A stretch of 64,000 bases of DNA from Solirubrobacteraceae bacterium. GTDB lineage: Bacteria > Actinomycetota > Thermoleophilia > Solirubrobacterales > Solirubrobacteraceae. The stretch covers positions 24,393 to 88,392 of the forward strand of contig JANJTP010000069.1 of assembly GCA_024711025.1 (NCBI GenBank). Direction: 5' to 3'. Position 1 is the stretch's first letter. Each line of letters begins with the position of its first letter. This document shows, one piece after another, positions 1 to 9,470 of this stretch. Made by a program: the position numbers and the translations under genes. Below the pieces are notes generated by a model. That model was not told where the DNA came from and ran no database searches. It saw nothing but the letters and a program-made list of their open reading frames with translations.

Positions 1-480
1 GTTGGGGTGGCGCCCGGCGCAGTGCGTGAGCTGCACCAACTCCAGCATCTCCGCGACGCGCGCCGCGATCTCCCGTCGCGGGAGCCTGCGCAGACGCATG
101 CCGAACGCCACGTTGTCCCGGACGGTGAGGTGCGGGAACAGCGCATAGCGCTGGAACACCATGTTCAGCGGACGCCTGTTCGGCGGTAGGGCGGTGATGT
201 CGCGTCCTGCCACCTCGACGGAGCCGGCATCGGGCCGCTCGAAGCCGGCGATGATGCGAAGCAGCGTCGTCTTGCCGCAGCCGCTCGGACCCAGGAACGA
301 GAGGAACTCCCCCGTGCGCACGTCGAGGTCGACCCCGGCGACGGCGTCGACTCCGCCGAACGTCTTGCGCACGCCCCGAACGCGGACGATCGGCGCCCCG
401 CCGGCGTCCGCCGCCGTGTCGACGGCCTCCGTGCGGACCCCGGACGTCGTGCCGTCTGCGACGGCGGCTACCTCAGACAT
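1..480 (-). CDS. potA: Polyamine/opine-type ABC transporter ATP-binding protein, partial
   Basis: Cytoplasmic ATPase of a PotABCD-type importer, powering uptake through the two permeases encoded upstream. The visible N-terminal 160 residues contain the Walker A motif GPSGCGKTT, the PotA-typical stretch LPPNRRPLNMVFQRYALFPH with its Q-loop glutamine, and the start of the helical domain. The signature motif, Walker B and the C-terminal TOBE domain lie beyond the left edge of the window. The ATG at 480 overlaps the end of the upstream permease gene by 8 nt, so the two are probably translationally coupled. The first 30 residues are Ala/Asp-rich and not part of the fold. Family call is firm; the exact substrate is not visible. 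Confidence 0.9.
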   Translation of the reverse strand, partial: MSEVAAVADGTTSGVRTEAVDTAADAGGAPIVRVRGVRKTFGGVDAVAGVDLDVRTGEFLSFLGPSGCGKTTLLRIIAGFERPDAGSVEVAGRDITALPPNRRPLNMVFQRYALFPHLTVRDNVAFGMRLRRLPRREIAARVAEMLELVQLTHCAGRHPN

Positions 481-1348
481 GGACGGACTCCTCCTCGCGC
501 CGCTCGGCGCGTTGCAGGCTCGGGACGAGCGAGCCGGGATCACCGGGCGTGGCCTGCTCCTCGCCCAAGCCCCCCTTTCGCGTGCGCAGGAGCAGCCAGG
601 CGAGGAACGCGCTGGCCAGCACGACGATGAGCAGGATCGTCGCGATGGCGTTTATCGACGGGTCGATGCTGCGTCGCAGGCGGCTCCAGACGAGCACCGG
701 CAGCGTGTCGTCGGGTCCCACCACGAACAGCGTGACGACGAACTCGTCGACCGAGAACGCGAAGACGATCATCGCCGCGCCGACCAGCGCTCGCCACGTC
801 AGGGGCAGGGTCACGCGCCAGAAGGTCATGAGGACGCCCGCTCCCAGATCGCGAGCCGCCTCCTCGACCGAGAAGTCGAAGCGGCTGAAGCGTGCCTGCA
901 GGACCGCCCACGCGAGGGGGGTCGTGACCAGGACGTGCGCGAGGTAGACCGTCAGCAGCGACGGCGTCCAGCCGATCTCGCCGAACGTCAGCAGCAGCGA
1001 GAAGCCGATGAAGACGGGTGGGACGACGAGCGGCGCCAGGCCGGCCGTGCGGGCGAGACCGGGGCGCCGCACCATCCCCCGCGCCGTCGCGAGCGTTCCG
1101 AGCAGCGCGATCGTCGTCGCCGTGACCGCCGCCCCGAAGGCCACCTTCAGCGTCGAGGTGAGCGCCGAGCGGAAGCTCTCGTCGCTCACGATGAGATCGA
1201 ACCAGCGGAGCGACGGCCCCTCGAACGGGAGCCCCGTTCGCTTGGCCTGCTGGAGGGAGAACAGCACGACGACCGCCACCGGGACGAGCAGGTAGATGAC
1301 GGCCACCCCGACGAGGCCGTGCTGGGCGGCGCGAAGACCCCGTCTCAT
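473..1348 (-). CDS. potC: ABC transporter permease, PotC-like
   Basis: Inner-membrane permease (291 aa) of the spermidine/putrescine-opine importer family. Six hydrophobic segments are visible, starting with one at about residues 11-32, and the EAA loop that contacts the ATPase reads EEAARDLGAGVLMTFWRVTLP around residue 160. The sequence VFAFSVDEFVVTLFVVGP is characteristic of PotC. The start ATG overlaps the stop of the preceding permease as ATGA, and the stop overlaps potA. It pairs with the other permease to form the channel. Its position after potD and potB matches the usual operon order. Confidence 0.9.
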   Translation of the reverse strand: MRRGLRAAQHGLVGVAVIYLLVPVAVVVLFSLQQAKRTGLPFEGPSLRWFDLIVSDESFRSALTSTLKVAFGAAVTATTIALLGTLATARGMVRRPGLARTAGLAPLVVPPVFIGFSLLLTFGEIGWTPSLLTVYLAHVLVTTPLAWAVLQARFSRFDFSVEEAARDLGAGVLMTFWRVTLPLTWRALVGAAMIVFAFSVDEFVVTLFVVGPDDTLPVLVWSRLRRSIDPSINAIATILLIVVLASAFLAWLLLRTRKGGLGEEQATPGDPGSLVPSLQRAERREEESVHV

Positions 1349-2223
1349 CGACGAACCGCCTCCTTGGGCAGCATGCCGACCACGCGAAGCGCCGCCCAGA
1401 CGAGCGTGACGACGAAGGCCAGGACGAGCAGCGTCGTGAAGCCGAACGCGGCGCCCATCGGCGTGTCCCCGGTGGCGAGGAACTGGTTCGCGACGAAGAC
1501 GCCGGCCATCTGGGTCCGCGGGCCGCCGACCAGCGGCGGGATGACGTAGTCGGCGGCCGACAGCAGGAAGACGAGCGAGAAGGCGAGCAGGACGGACCGC
1601 CCGATCAGCGGCAGCACCACGAGCTTGTAGGCCCGTACCGGCCCCGCCCCGAGGTCTCGGGCGGCCTCGACCTCGTCGTCCCCGATGTTGTCGAGGCCGG
1701 ACAGGATCACGAGCGTCGCGTACGGCGCGTAGATGCTGACGAGCGTCGCGATCACGGCGCCGGGCGAGAAGAGCAGCGAACGCAGCGGCGAGTCGATGAC
1801 GCCGGCTTCGATCAGTCCGCTGTTGATGACGCCGCCGTCGGACAGCAGCGTCCGCCAGGCGTAGATGCGCACCAGGTAGCCGCCCATGATCGCGAGCAGC
1901 GCGGCGCCGACGATCAGGCGCGCGTATCGGGGGCGCTCGAACCGCACATAGCGAGCGATGAAGAACCCGAACAGCACCGCCGTGAGCGCCGTGGCCGCGC
2001 CGTAGAGGACCGACGTCCGGACCGCGACCCAGAACGAGTCGCGGCCCAGGACGTCACGGTAGTTGTCGAGCGTGAGGCTCGAGCCGATCCCGAGGATCGA
2101 TCCCTCGCGGAACGAGTACCAGAGCCCGATGCCGAGCGGGACGACGAGGAGCAGGCCGAGCAGCGCGCCGAGCGGCGCGAGCAGTGCCCAACCCCCGAGG
2201 CGCGTTCGCAGCGCCTGCGTCAC
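1345..2223 (-). CDS. potB: ABC transporter permease, PotB-like
   Basis: Second permease of the importer, 292 aa. The GTG start at 2223 was chosen because it overlaps the potD stop as GTGA and is followed at once by the first membrane segment (GGWALLAPLGALLGLLLVVP); the open frame upstream of it is only a shadow of potD. The EAA loop is EVEAARDLGAGPVRAYKLVVLP near residue 195, and SLVFLLSAADYVIPPLVGGP is typical of PotB. Together with potC it forms the heterodimeric channel. Substrate specificity cannot be read from the sequence and would depend on the binding protein. Confidence 0.9.
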   Translation of the reverse strand: MTQALRTRLGGWALLAPLGALLGLLLVVPLGIGLWYSFREGSILGIGSSLTLDNYRDVLGRDSFWVAVRTSVLYGAATALTAVLFGFFIARYVRFERPRYARLIVGAALLAIMGGYLVRIYAWRTLLSDGGVINSGLIEAGVIDSPLRSLLFSPGAVIATLVSIYAPYATLVILSGLDNIGDDEVEAARDLGAGPVRAYKLVVLPLIGRSVLLAFSLVFLLSAADYVIPPLVGGPRTQMAGVFVANQFLATGDTPMGAAFGFTTLLVLAFVVTLVWAALRVVGMLPKEAVRR

Positions 2224-3410
2224 GTCGCCTTCACGTCCTCCCACGCGGCGACCCAGTCCTCGTGGGTCGCGATGTCGCCCGAGCTCTCGATCGGGGCATC
2301 GAGCGCGAAGACGAGCTTCGTCTCGAACAGCTCCTTGAGGTTGTCGTAGTCGAAGACCTGCGCGCCCAGCCCCTTCACCTCGGAGGCGGCATCCAGGCGC
2401 ACGAGCCCCGAGCCGAGCTCGTTGCCGACGTAGGCCTGCATCTCCGTCGAGAGCATCTGGTCGATGAACGCGACGGCGCTGCGCTTGTTGTCGGCGTCCT
2501 TCGGGACGATGTAGCAGTCGACGAAGCCGACGGTTCCCTCCTTGGGGTACGCGGTCTTGACGACGCCGTCCTTTGCGGCGGCGAAGATCTCGACCGCGTT
2601 CCAGCCCTGGAACGACGCCCACACGTCACCGGCGACGATCAGGTCGCCGATGTCGGCGTAGCCCGCGGCGACGGTGCGCGCGTTCGCCTTGACCTTGACC
2701 AGGAACTCCTTGACCTGCTCGAGCTGGTCGCGGGTCATCTTGCTCGGCTCGCGGATGCCGACCGCGAGCGCGCCGGTCTGGACCGTCGAGACCGGATCGT
2801 CGATCATCGCCACGCGCCCCTTGAGCTTCGGATCGGCCAGCTCCTGCCAGCTTTCGATCGCGCCCATGCGCTTGGGGTCGTAGTTGCAGCCCAGCGAGCC
2901 CCAGACGAACGGCACGGCGGTGAGCGCGCCGTTCGCGTCCATCGTCAGGTCGAGGAAGTACTTGTCGACCTTGGCGCTGTTGGAGAGCCATTCCGGCTGG
3001 ATCGGGTACGCGAGTCCGAGCTGGCGGTACTGCTCCACCTGCGCGACGCCGAGCTGGGCCGCATCCGCGGTGCGGCCGGCGGGGCTGCGGAGCTTCGTCG
3101 TGACGTCGTCCTGGTTGTTGATCGGCGTCACCTTCTGCGCGACGCCCGCCTGCTTCAGCCAGGGCTTGATCGCGTCGCCGCCCTCGTAGCCGGCGTACGT
3201 GAGGATCTGGATCGCGCCTCCGACCGCGCCGAGGTCCTCGAGCTTCACGTCACCGGTCGGCTCGGCTGCCTTGCCTGCGTCGTCGCCGCCGCAGGCCGCG
3301 AGCAGCGGCAGCGCGGAGGCCGACAGGCCGACCGCGGCGGCGCGGCGCAGGAACGCCGCGCGCGTCAGCTCCTGCGGACGAAGCGGCGGGAAGGGGTTGT
3401 GCGATGGCAT
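2220..3410 (-). CDS. potD: Periplasmic-type substrate-binding lipoprotein, PotD-like
   Basis: Extracellular solute-binding protein (396 aa) of the PotD/SBP type, presenting ligand to the permeases. The N-terminus has twin arginines (FLRRAAAV), a hydrophobic stretch and the lipobox LLAAC at about residues 38-42, so it is probably a Tat-exported lipoprotein. Later segments such as VAMIDDPVSTVQTGALAVG and the conserved VPKDADNKRSAVAFIDQML resemble spermidine/putrescine-binding proteins. The ATG at 3410 sits behind a strong ribosome site GAGGAGAGAG. An 85-bp gap separates it from hyuB upstream, the only substantial gap inside this cluster. The ligand is uncertain; opines, polyamines or related amines are all possible. 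Confidence 0.9.
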   Translation of the reverse strand: MPSHNPFPPLRPQELTRAAFLRRAAAVGLSASALPLLAACGGDDAGKAAEPTGDVKLEDLGAVGGAIQILTYAGYEGGDAIKPWLKQAGVAQKVTPINNQDDVTTKLRSPAGRTADAAQLGVAQVEQYRQLGLAYPIQPEWLSNSAKVDKYFLDLTMDANGALTAVPFVWGSLGCNYDPKRMGAIESWQELADPKLKGRVAMIDDPVSTVQTGALAVGIREPSKMTRDQLEQVKEFLVKVKANARTVAAGYADIGDLIVAGDVWASFQGWNAVEIFAAAKDGVVKTAYPKEGTVGFVDCYIVPKDADNKRSAVAFIDQMLSTEMQAYVGNELGSGLVRLDAASEVKGLGAQVFDYDNLKELFETKLVFALDAPIESSGDIATHEDWVAAWEDVKAT

Positions 3411-3495
3411 CTCTCTCCTCGGTCCGGATGACGGGTCAAGCGTCGAGGAACCCGTAGGTCCCTTCAAACGACAAGACGACAGGTGAAACGGCCCT

Positions 3496-5211
3496 TCAAC
3501 TGACATCGAGTGACATTGGGCGCTCCCTCGGGGGGGAGTCCGGAGCGGCGGCGGCGTCGAACCGGTAGACGTCGCGTGCGACCCGGACGCTGACCTTCCC
3601 CTCCTGGACGTCGCGCGCGACCGATCTGCGATCCCGGCGGGCGGGATCGCCGTAGCCGCCCCCGCCACCGGTGGTCGTGACGAGGCGGTCCCCCGGCCGC
3701 ATCGTCAGGCGCTCCTTCGTGAAGTCCAGGCGCGTGCCGTCGGCACGCTCCACGACGAGCCGCGCGGCGGTCCCCGGATGCCCGCCGTGGATCCCTCGCG
3801 GCGCGAACTGTTCGCGGGCCTGCTCGGTGTAGAAGACGCCGTCCGCATCGTCGAGGAACTCGTAGACGCGCCGGAGCGCCAGGCCACCGCGGAACTCCCC
3901 GGGCCCTCCGGTATCGGGAACGAGCTCGGTCGACGCGATGCGGACCGGGTACTGGAGCTCGCAGATCTCGGCCGGGAGCATCGTGACGTTGCCGAGGTAG
4001 ACGTCGACCGCGTCGAGCCCGTCGCCGAGCGGATGGCCTCCCATCCCCCCGCCGAGGTCGTCCTGGATCACGACCTCGTTGCCGAGCCGCGGGTGCCTGC
4101 ACGATGCCGCGAGGCTCGAGAAGCCGACGAAGGCCCCGGCGGTCGCGAGATCGGGGAAGCGCTCCCCGAGCGCGCGGATCAGCGTGTCGGCCAGGCGCTG
4201 AACGCCGAGGTGGCGCAGGCTCACCGCGGCGGGGAAGCGCGGATTCACGAACGACCCCTCCGGGAGGACGATCTCGATCGCTCGCATCGCACCGCCGTTC
4301 TGCGGCCCGGTGGGGTCGAACATCGCCTTGACGGCGAAGATGACCGCCGCGCGAGCGGCCGTCGCCGACACGTTGAGGCCGCCGCCCATCTGCGGATCGG
4401 TGCCCGTCATGTCGACCAGGACCGTGTCGTCGCGGATCTCGACGGATGCGACCATCCGCACCGGATCGGAGCCGAGCCCGTCGTCGTCGAGCCAGCCCTC
4501 CGCTCGAGCCACGCCGTCGGGGCGCTCCGAGATCGCCGCCCGGATGCGCCGCTCCGACTGGTCGAGGACGACGTCCATCGCGGCGAGCAGCGTCTCGACG
4601 CCGTAGCGCGCGACGAGCTCGCCCATCCGGCGCTGGCCGAGCTTGGCCGCCGCGAGCTGGGCGCGCAGGTCGCCCGCCGTCGACTCGGGGTCGCGGATGT
4701 TGTTCTTGATCAGGTCGAGCAGGGCATCGTTCAGGCGCCCGTCGTCGACGAGCCGGATCGGCGGGATCCGCAGTCCCTCCTCGAAGATCGACGCGTTCGC
4801 GTACCCCTCGGTGCCCGGGTTCGTGCCGCCGACGTCGCTGTGGTGGGCGATGTTGCCGCACCACGCGATGACGCTGCCGTCGTGCACCACCGGGACGAAG
4901 ATCTGGATGTCCGGCGTGTGGGTGCCGCCCCGGTAGGGGTCGTTCGTCATCCAGGCGTCGCCGGCTCGCGAGGTGTCGCCGGCGGCCTCGATGACATAGG
5001 GCATCGTCGACGCCATCGTCCCCAGGAACGCCGGGATCAGGTCGTCCTGCGCGACCGTCTCCCCGCCCGGCGTGAACACCGCGCAGGAGTAGTCGAGCAT
5101 CTCGCGGATGATCGGCGAGTGCGAGCTCCGGCGAAGCGCCTCCGACATCTCCCAGGCGGTGGCGCGCAGGGCGCTCGAGATCACTGCCGCGGTGACCGGG
5201 TCCGTGGTCAT
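3496..5211 (-). CDS. hyuB: Hydantoinase B / oxoprolinase-family subunit
   Basis: Predicted cytoplasmic partner of HyuA in an ATP-dependent amidohydrolase or carboxylase (571 aa, usual length for HyuB). Recognised from the N-terminal block EMSEALRRSSHSPIIREMLD, the block AWMTNDPYRGGTHTPDIQIF, and C-terminal GGGGGYGDPARRD. ATG 5211 overlaps the hyuA stop as ATGA, indicating a 1:1 complex. The family covers N-methylhydantoin, oxoproline and caprolactam hydrolysis and acetone/acetophenone carboxylation; no small third carboxylase subunit is seen here, which favours hydrolysis of a cyclic amide. Neighbouring pot genes would import the substrate or a related amine. Confidence 0.88.
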   Translation of the reverse strand: MTTDPVTAAVISSALRATAWEMSEALRRSSHSPIIREMLDYSCAVFTPGGETVAQDDLIPAFLGTMASTMPYVIEAAGDTSRAGDAWMTNDPYRGGTHTPDIQIFVPVVHDGSVIAWCGNIAHHSDVGGTNPGTEGYANASIFEEGLRIPPIRLVDDGRLNDALLDLIKNNIRDPESTAGDLRAQLAAAKLGQRRMGELVARYGVETLLAAMDVVLDQSERRIRAAISERPDGVARAEGWLDDDGLGSDPVRMVASVEIRDDTVLVDMTGTDPQMGGGLNVSATAARAAVIFAVKAMFDPTGPQNGGAMRAIEIVLPEGSFVNPRFPAAVSLRHLGVQRLADTLIRALGERFPDLATAGAFVGFSSLAASCRHPRLGNEVVIQDDLGGGMGGHPLGDGLDAVDVYLGNVTMLPAEICELQYPVRIASTELVPDTGGPGEFRGGLALRRVYEFLDDADGVFYTEQAREQFAPRGIHGGHPGTAARLVVERADGTRLDFTKERLTMRPGDRLVTTTGGGGGYGDPARRDRRSVARDVQEGKVSVRVARDVYRFDAAAAPDSPPRERPMSLDVS

Positions 5212-7268
5212 CGCTCCTCCTCGTCGATCGTGATGATGAGTGCCCCGGTCGCGTGGACGACCGCCCGGCAGCCGGGCGGCACGAGCGTCGTCGTGTCGAG
5301 CTGCTCGACGATCGCGGGACCTTCGAGCCGCTGGCCGACCCCGAGCTCCCCTCGGCGGTACACCGCCGTCGAGAGGCGACCCTCGCCGCTCTCGAAGAGC
5401 ACCTCGCGATGCTCGAACGGCTGCGCGTCCTCCTCGGCCAGATCGTGATGCACGTCCGGCGTCTCGCGGACCCCGATGCCGACGAGGCGCGCCGCGACGA
5501 CCTCGGTCGTCACGCCCTCCGCCGAGTGGCCGAAGGTCCTCTCGTGCTGGCGGTGGAAGCGCGCGATCACCTCGCGCAGCGGCTCGTCGTCGCTCGTCGG
5601 GACGCGCAGCGCGTACTCCTGTCCGACGTAGCGCAGGTCCAGCGACGACTCGAAGCGCTGATCGGCGATCGCGACGCCGTCCTCGCCGAGCGACTTGGCC
5701 GCCTCGGCCCGCAGCGACGCGAACGCGTCCTCGACGGCCGAGTCGTCGAGCCGGCCCTCGACGCCGAGCAGCGGTGTCGCGTGGTCGTGGCGCAGATGGG
5801 CGGAGAGCAGGCCCAGCGCGCTCAGCAGGCCGGGGTGCGCGGGGATGACGGCGGCCTGCATGCCGAGCGCCCGCATGACGCTCGCGGCGTGCAGCGGACC
5901 GGCCCCACCGCCGGCGACCAGCGCGAACTCGCGAAGATCGTCGCCGTGGCGAGCCGCGGCCTGGCGGATCGCCCCGGCCATGTTCTCCTCGAGCAGCGCG
6001 AGCACGCCGAGGGCGGCATCCTCGGTGCCGAGGCCGATAGCGTCGGCGAGGCTCCCCAGGGCCTTCTCGGCCAGGCCGACGTCGAGCTTCAGCCCACCGC
6101 CGATCAGGCCGCGCGACGAGAGGCGTCCGAGCAGGAGGTGGGCGTCGGTCACCGTCGGCTCGCTGCCGGCCCGCCCGTAGCAGGCCGGGCCCGGATCGGC
6201 ACCGGCGCTCTGCGGCCCCACGTTGAGCGCCCCGCCGGCGTCGACCCATGCCAGGCTGCCGCCCCCCGCGCCGATCGCCTCGACCTCGATGTGCGGCAGC
6301 TTGCAGGGAACGCCGTTGGGGAGGGTCATCTCGATCCCGGTTCGGGGATCGCCGTCGGTGACCACGCCGATGTCGGCGCTCGTCCCGCCGACGTCGAAGG
6401 TCACGCAGTTGCCGAAGCCGCATGCCACGCCCTCGCGGGCACCGCCGATGACGCCGGCCGCCGGGCCGGACAGGATCAGCTGATGGACGTGCTCGCCCAC
6501 CGAGCGGTCGGCGGTCCCGATCCCGCCGTTGCTCTGCATGATGTACAGCCGTGAGCGCAGCTCGCTCTCGGCGAGGCGCGCCTCGAGCCCGCGCACGTAG
6601 GGATCGATCTTCGGCGCGAGCGCCGCGTTCACGGCGGCGGTGGCAAAGCGCGGGTACTCCCTGGGCTCTTGGCTGATCCGGGACGAGCGGCCCACGTAGA
6701 GGCTCGGCGCGCGCTCGGCGACGATCGCCTGGATGCGCTCCTCGTGCTCGGCGTTGGCGAACGAGAACAGCGTCCCGATCGCGATCGCCTCGACCCCCCG
6801 CTCGAGCAGGCGCTCGGTGGCCGCCTCGACCTCGGCGGGGTCGAGCGGCTCGATCTCCTCCCCGTCGGCGGCGATGCGCCCGCCGACCTCGCAGCGCAGG
6901 TCCCGAGGAATCATCACCGGCCTGGGCGATTGCCGCAGGTCGTAGAGATGGGGGCGCATCTGCGTCCCGATCTCCAGGACGTCGCGGAAGCCCGCGGTCG
7001 TGATCAGCCCGACCCGTGCGAAGTCGCCCGTGATCACCGCGTTCGTCGCGATCGTCGTCCCGTGCGTCACCGACTCGACCGGATCGAGCGGCGCGTCTGC
7101 GCCTCCGTCGCCGAGCAGCTCGCCGATGCCCTCCATGATCGCCGCCTGCGGCTCGCCGGGCCGCGACGGCACCTTCGCGACGATCACCTCATGTCGCTCG
7201 TAGTCGATCAGGACGCAGTCGGTGAACGTCCCACCGGTGTCCACTCCGATGCGGCGAAGAGCAGTCAT
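5208..7268 (-). CDS. hyuA: Hydantoinase A / oxoprolinase-family ATPase subunit
   Basis: ATP-binding subunit (686 aa) of the ASKHA fold that phosphorylates the carbonyl or ring substrate for HyuB. The N-terminal phosphate-binding motif VDTGGTFTDCVLID (about residues 9-22), the second GGTSADIGVV motif near 300 and the block GGGSLAWVDAGG followed by GPQSAGADPGPACYGR are hallmarks. A 129-bp gap follows the pucR stop, and GAGG lies just before the ATG. It is coupled to hyuB by a 4-nt overlap. A second, clearly different copy lies at 27.6-29.7 kb. Substrate unproven; the PucR neighbour favours a hydantoin- or purine-derived compound. Confidence 0.9.
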   Translation of the reverse strand: MTALRRIGVDTGGTFTDCVLIDYERHEVIVAKVPSRPGEPQAAIMEGIGELLGDGGADAPLDPVESVTHGTTIATNAVITGDFARVGLITTAGFRDVLEIGTQMRPHLYDLRQSPRPVMIPRDLRCEVGGRIAADGEEIEPLDPAEVEAATERLLERGVEAIAIGTLFSFANAEHEERIQAIVAERAPSLYVGRSSRISQEPREYPRFATAAVNAALAPKIDPYVRGLEARLAESELRSRLYIMQSNGGIGTADRSVGEHVHQLILSGPAAGVIGGAREGVACGFGNCVTFDVGGTSADIGVVTDGDPRTGIEMTLPNGVPCKLPHIEVEAIGAGGGSLAWVDAGGALNVGPQSAGADPGPACYGRAGSEPTVTDAHLLLGRLSSRGLIGGGLKLDVGLAEKALGSLADAIGLGTEDAALGVLALLEENMAGAIRQAAARHGDDLREFALVAGGGAGPLHAASVMRALGMQAAVIPAHPGLLSALGLLSAHLRHDHATPLLGVEGRLDDSAVEDAFASLRAEAAKSLGEDGVAIADQRFESSLDLRYVGQEYALRVPTSDDEPLREVIARFHRQHERTFGHSAEGVTTEVVAARLVGIGVRETPDVHHDLAEEDAQPFEHREVLFESGEGRLSTAVYRRGELGVGQRLEGPAIVEQLDTTTLVPPGCRAVVHATGALIITIDEEER

Positions 7269-7397
7269 CGATCCTCAATGTCGGGGCTGTCGCGGTGCAA
7301 GGTGGCGGCATTCTGATCGGCCGTCACGAGCGCGCACAGGACTCAACACGTCGGAACGAGGTCGCCCAGCCGTTACGAAACGTCCTCGGCGGGGCGG

Positions 7398-9053
7398 CTA
7401 TTCGGAAGCGGGGCGGGTGTCGTCCGCCCCGCCCAGCAGCCGCTGAGCGCGGACCGCGAGATGCGCGCCGAGGCGCGTGTCCGGATCGTCGAGCGACTCG
7501 CCGAGCAGCGCCTCGATGCGGCTGATCCGGTGGTACAGGGACTGGCGCTCGAGGTGGAGCGCACGTGCCGTGTCGGTCTTGCGCCCGCCGCACTCCAGGT
7601 ACTTCTCGAGCGTCGGCAGCAGCTTGGACCTGCGGGCGTCGTCGTGCTGGATCAGCGGACCCAGGCGCCGTTCGACGAACGAGCGGACGTCAGGCGACTC
7701 GCGCAGGGCCCACAGCAGCCGGTGCAGGTCGGGGCGCGTCGCGTCGTACCAGCCGCGAACGTCCGGACGCGGCGACGAGGTCGCCTCGACGACCTCGCGC
7801 AGCGAGCGGATCGCACCGGTCCAGGAGCGCGACGCGTCGCCGACGTAGCGCAGCCCCGCATCGGTGGACCCGACCTGCTTCTCGAGCGCGCGCGCGCAGC
7901 GCGCGGCCAGCGCATCGGCCCGGCTCTCCCGGTGCCCCGCGCCGGGCAGCCCGACGACCATCGCGACGCGCCCCTCCCCCGGCATGAGCCCGCCGAGGAC
8001 CGGCACGGCGTTGGCCTCGAGCTCCTGCCGGACCTCCCGCCAGACCATCGTCCAGACCGTCGCCTGGGCGCTCTGCGGAACCCGCGCGGGACCGGCGAGC
8101 ACGCAGGGAAGCAGATGCGGCACGCGCCGCGGGAAGCCCACGGCCTCGACCTGCCGAACGATCTCGTTCTCGCTCAGGTCGCCGTCCATGAAGCCGGCGA
8201 GCAGGTTCCCGCGGTCCCTTGCGACAAGGACCTCCTCCTGGTGCGTCTGCCGCGTGACCACCGCCACCAGCGCTCCCGCGCGCTCCATCGCAAGCCGGGT
8301 GATCTCGTCGAACGGACGGTCCAGGGCGAGCGCGACGAGGCTGCCGCGCTGCGATCCGCGACCGCTGGGAAGGGGGACGCTGAGGGCCGGCACGCTGCCC
8401 GGGAGCCCGCGGCGAAAGCCGTCCCATGCGTTGAGGACCTCGCTGGAGTCCGCCTCGTGGACCGCGTGGAACAGCAGGTCGCCGTCGTCGCGCTGCAGGA
8501 CGACCGGGTTGCGCATCTCGGCGGCGAGCGCGCCGAGGACCTCCGGTATGCCGGCGCCGTCGAGCATGAGGGTCGTGAACCGCTCCTGCAGCAGGTCCAG
8601 CCGGCGGACCTGCAGCAGCCGGCGACTCAGGAGCTCGTGGTTGACGGCCTCGGTGACCTCGACGAACGCCACCTCCCGGTGCAGCGCGATCAACGGCAGG
8701 TCGTGCTCGGCCGCGCCGTCGACGAGCGCCGCCGGCACCGCGTTGAACACCGAGCCCAGCTCGAGCACGAGCCCGGCGATGCCGCGCTCGGCCAGCTCGG
8801 CGGCGAAGCGACGCGCCGCCCTGGCGTCGCCGTCGAGCGCGATCCCCGTCGTCAGCACGAGCTCGCCGCCGCGCAGCAGCGCGGCCAGGTTGCGAACCTC
8901 GCCCGCGTGGGCCCAGCGGATCGGGCGCGAGAGGCTCCCGTGACCGGCGACGACCTCGGGAGAGCCGCGCTTGAGGCTCTCCAGCTCGAGGGCCTCCGCG
9001 ACCGTGATCGACCCAGCGACCGTTTCGGGCTCGAGCTTCGGAGCGTCGGCCAT
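7398..9053 (-). CDS. PucR-family transcriptional activator
   Basis: Regulator of 551 aa with the two marks of the PucR family: an N-terminal purine-catabolism (PucR) domain, seen in WAHAGEVRNLAALLRGGELV and LTTGIALDGD, and a C-terminal HTH_30 domain with TARALHLERQSLYHRISRIE near residues 500-520. A GGDEF-like/CdaR middle region lies between. PucR proteins usually sense a substrate of purine, hydantoin or related N-catabolism and activate adjacent genes. It lies upstream of hyuAB-pot on the same strand, so it is the likely regulator of that cluster. The start is 10 nt after the stop of a small membrane-protein gene, which could place it in that transcript. Confidence 0.88.
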   Translation of the reverse strand: MADAPKLEPETVAGSITVAEALELESLKRGSPEVVAGHGSLSRPIRWAHAGEVRNLAALLRGGELVLTTGIALDGDARAARRFAAELAERGIAGLVLELGSVFNAVPAALVDGAAEHDLPLIALHREVAFVEVTEAVNHELLSRRLLQVRRLDLLQERFTTLMLDGAGIPEVLGALAAEMRNPVVLQRDDGDLLFHAVHEADSSEVLNAWDGFRRGLPGSVPALSVPLPSGRGSQRGSLVALALDRPFDEITRLAMERAGALVAVVTRQTHQEEVLVARDRGNLLAGFMDGDLSENEIVRQVEAVGFPRRVPHLLPCVLAGPARVPQSAQATVWTMVWREVRQELEANAVPVLGGLMPGEGRVAMVVGLPGAGHRESRADALAARCARALEKQVGSTDAGLRYVGDASRSWTGAIRSLREVVEATSSPRPDVRGWYDATRPDLHRLLWALRESPDVRSFVERRLGPLIQHDDARRSKLLPTLEKYLECGGRKTDTARALHLERQSLYHRISRIEALLGESLDDPDTRLGAHLAVRAQRLLGGADDTRPASE

Positions 9054-9063
9054 GCGAGCCTCG

Positions 9064-9417
9064 CTACCCCAGCGAGCGATGCCGGCGCCAGACGTGCATG
9101 AGCGCGGCGATCGCCGCGAGCACGACGACGATCAGGACGACCGCTCCGGTACCGGTCGCGGTCAGCTTTCCGGCACCGGCGAGCACCAGCACGATCGCAG
9201 CGATCGCGCCATAGAGCAGCGCGCGATCGCGGGCTCTGAGCGCGTCGAGGTCGAAGCCGAAGCGTCGGTAGGCATAGGCGAGCGACCAGGCGATCACGGC
9301 GATGAAGGCCAGCGAGAGCGTGCGGGAGACGAGCGCCGCGGCGTCACCGCCGCCCGGGACGAACGCCACCGCCGCGGCGAGCGCGACGAGGATCGCGACG
9401 TTGCGGGCCGTTGTCAC
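9064..9417 (-). CDS. Small membrane protein of unknown function
   Basis: A 117-aa protein with a GTG start at 9417 (no ATG is available in frame after the preceding gene). It contains three to four hydrophobic segments: about residues 6-22, 30-45, 70-85 and 90-108, with a short polar loop RRFGFDLDALRARDRA. It ends in a basic tail HVWRRHRSLG. It is not recognised as a named family. It sits 53 nt after the response-regulator gene and 10 nt before pucR on the same strand. A transmembrane role is inferred from hydrophobicity only. Confidence 0.65.
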   Translation of the reverse strand: MTTARNVAILVALAAAVAFVPGGGDAAALVSRTLSLAFIAVIAWSLAYAYRRFGFDLDALRARDRALLYGAIAAIVLVLAGAGKLTATGTGAVVLIVVVLAAIAALMHVWRRHRSLG

Positions 9418-9470
9418 GCGCCCATCGTACGGGGCCGCGCCCGGCGGCTCCCCCGCCGGGGTGCCTCGCG

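Noticed and set aside
3460..3499. Direct repeat CCCTTCAA at 3460 and 3492 near potD
   Set aside because: Only 8 bp, one copy lies over the hyuB stop; too weak to call an operator.
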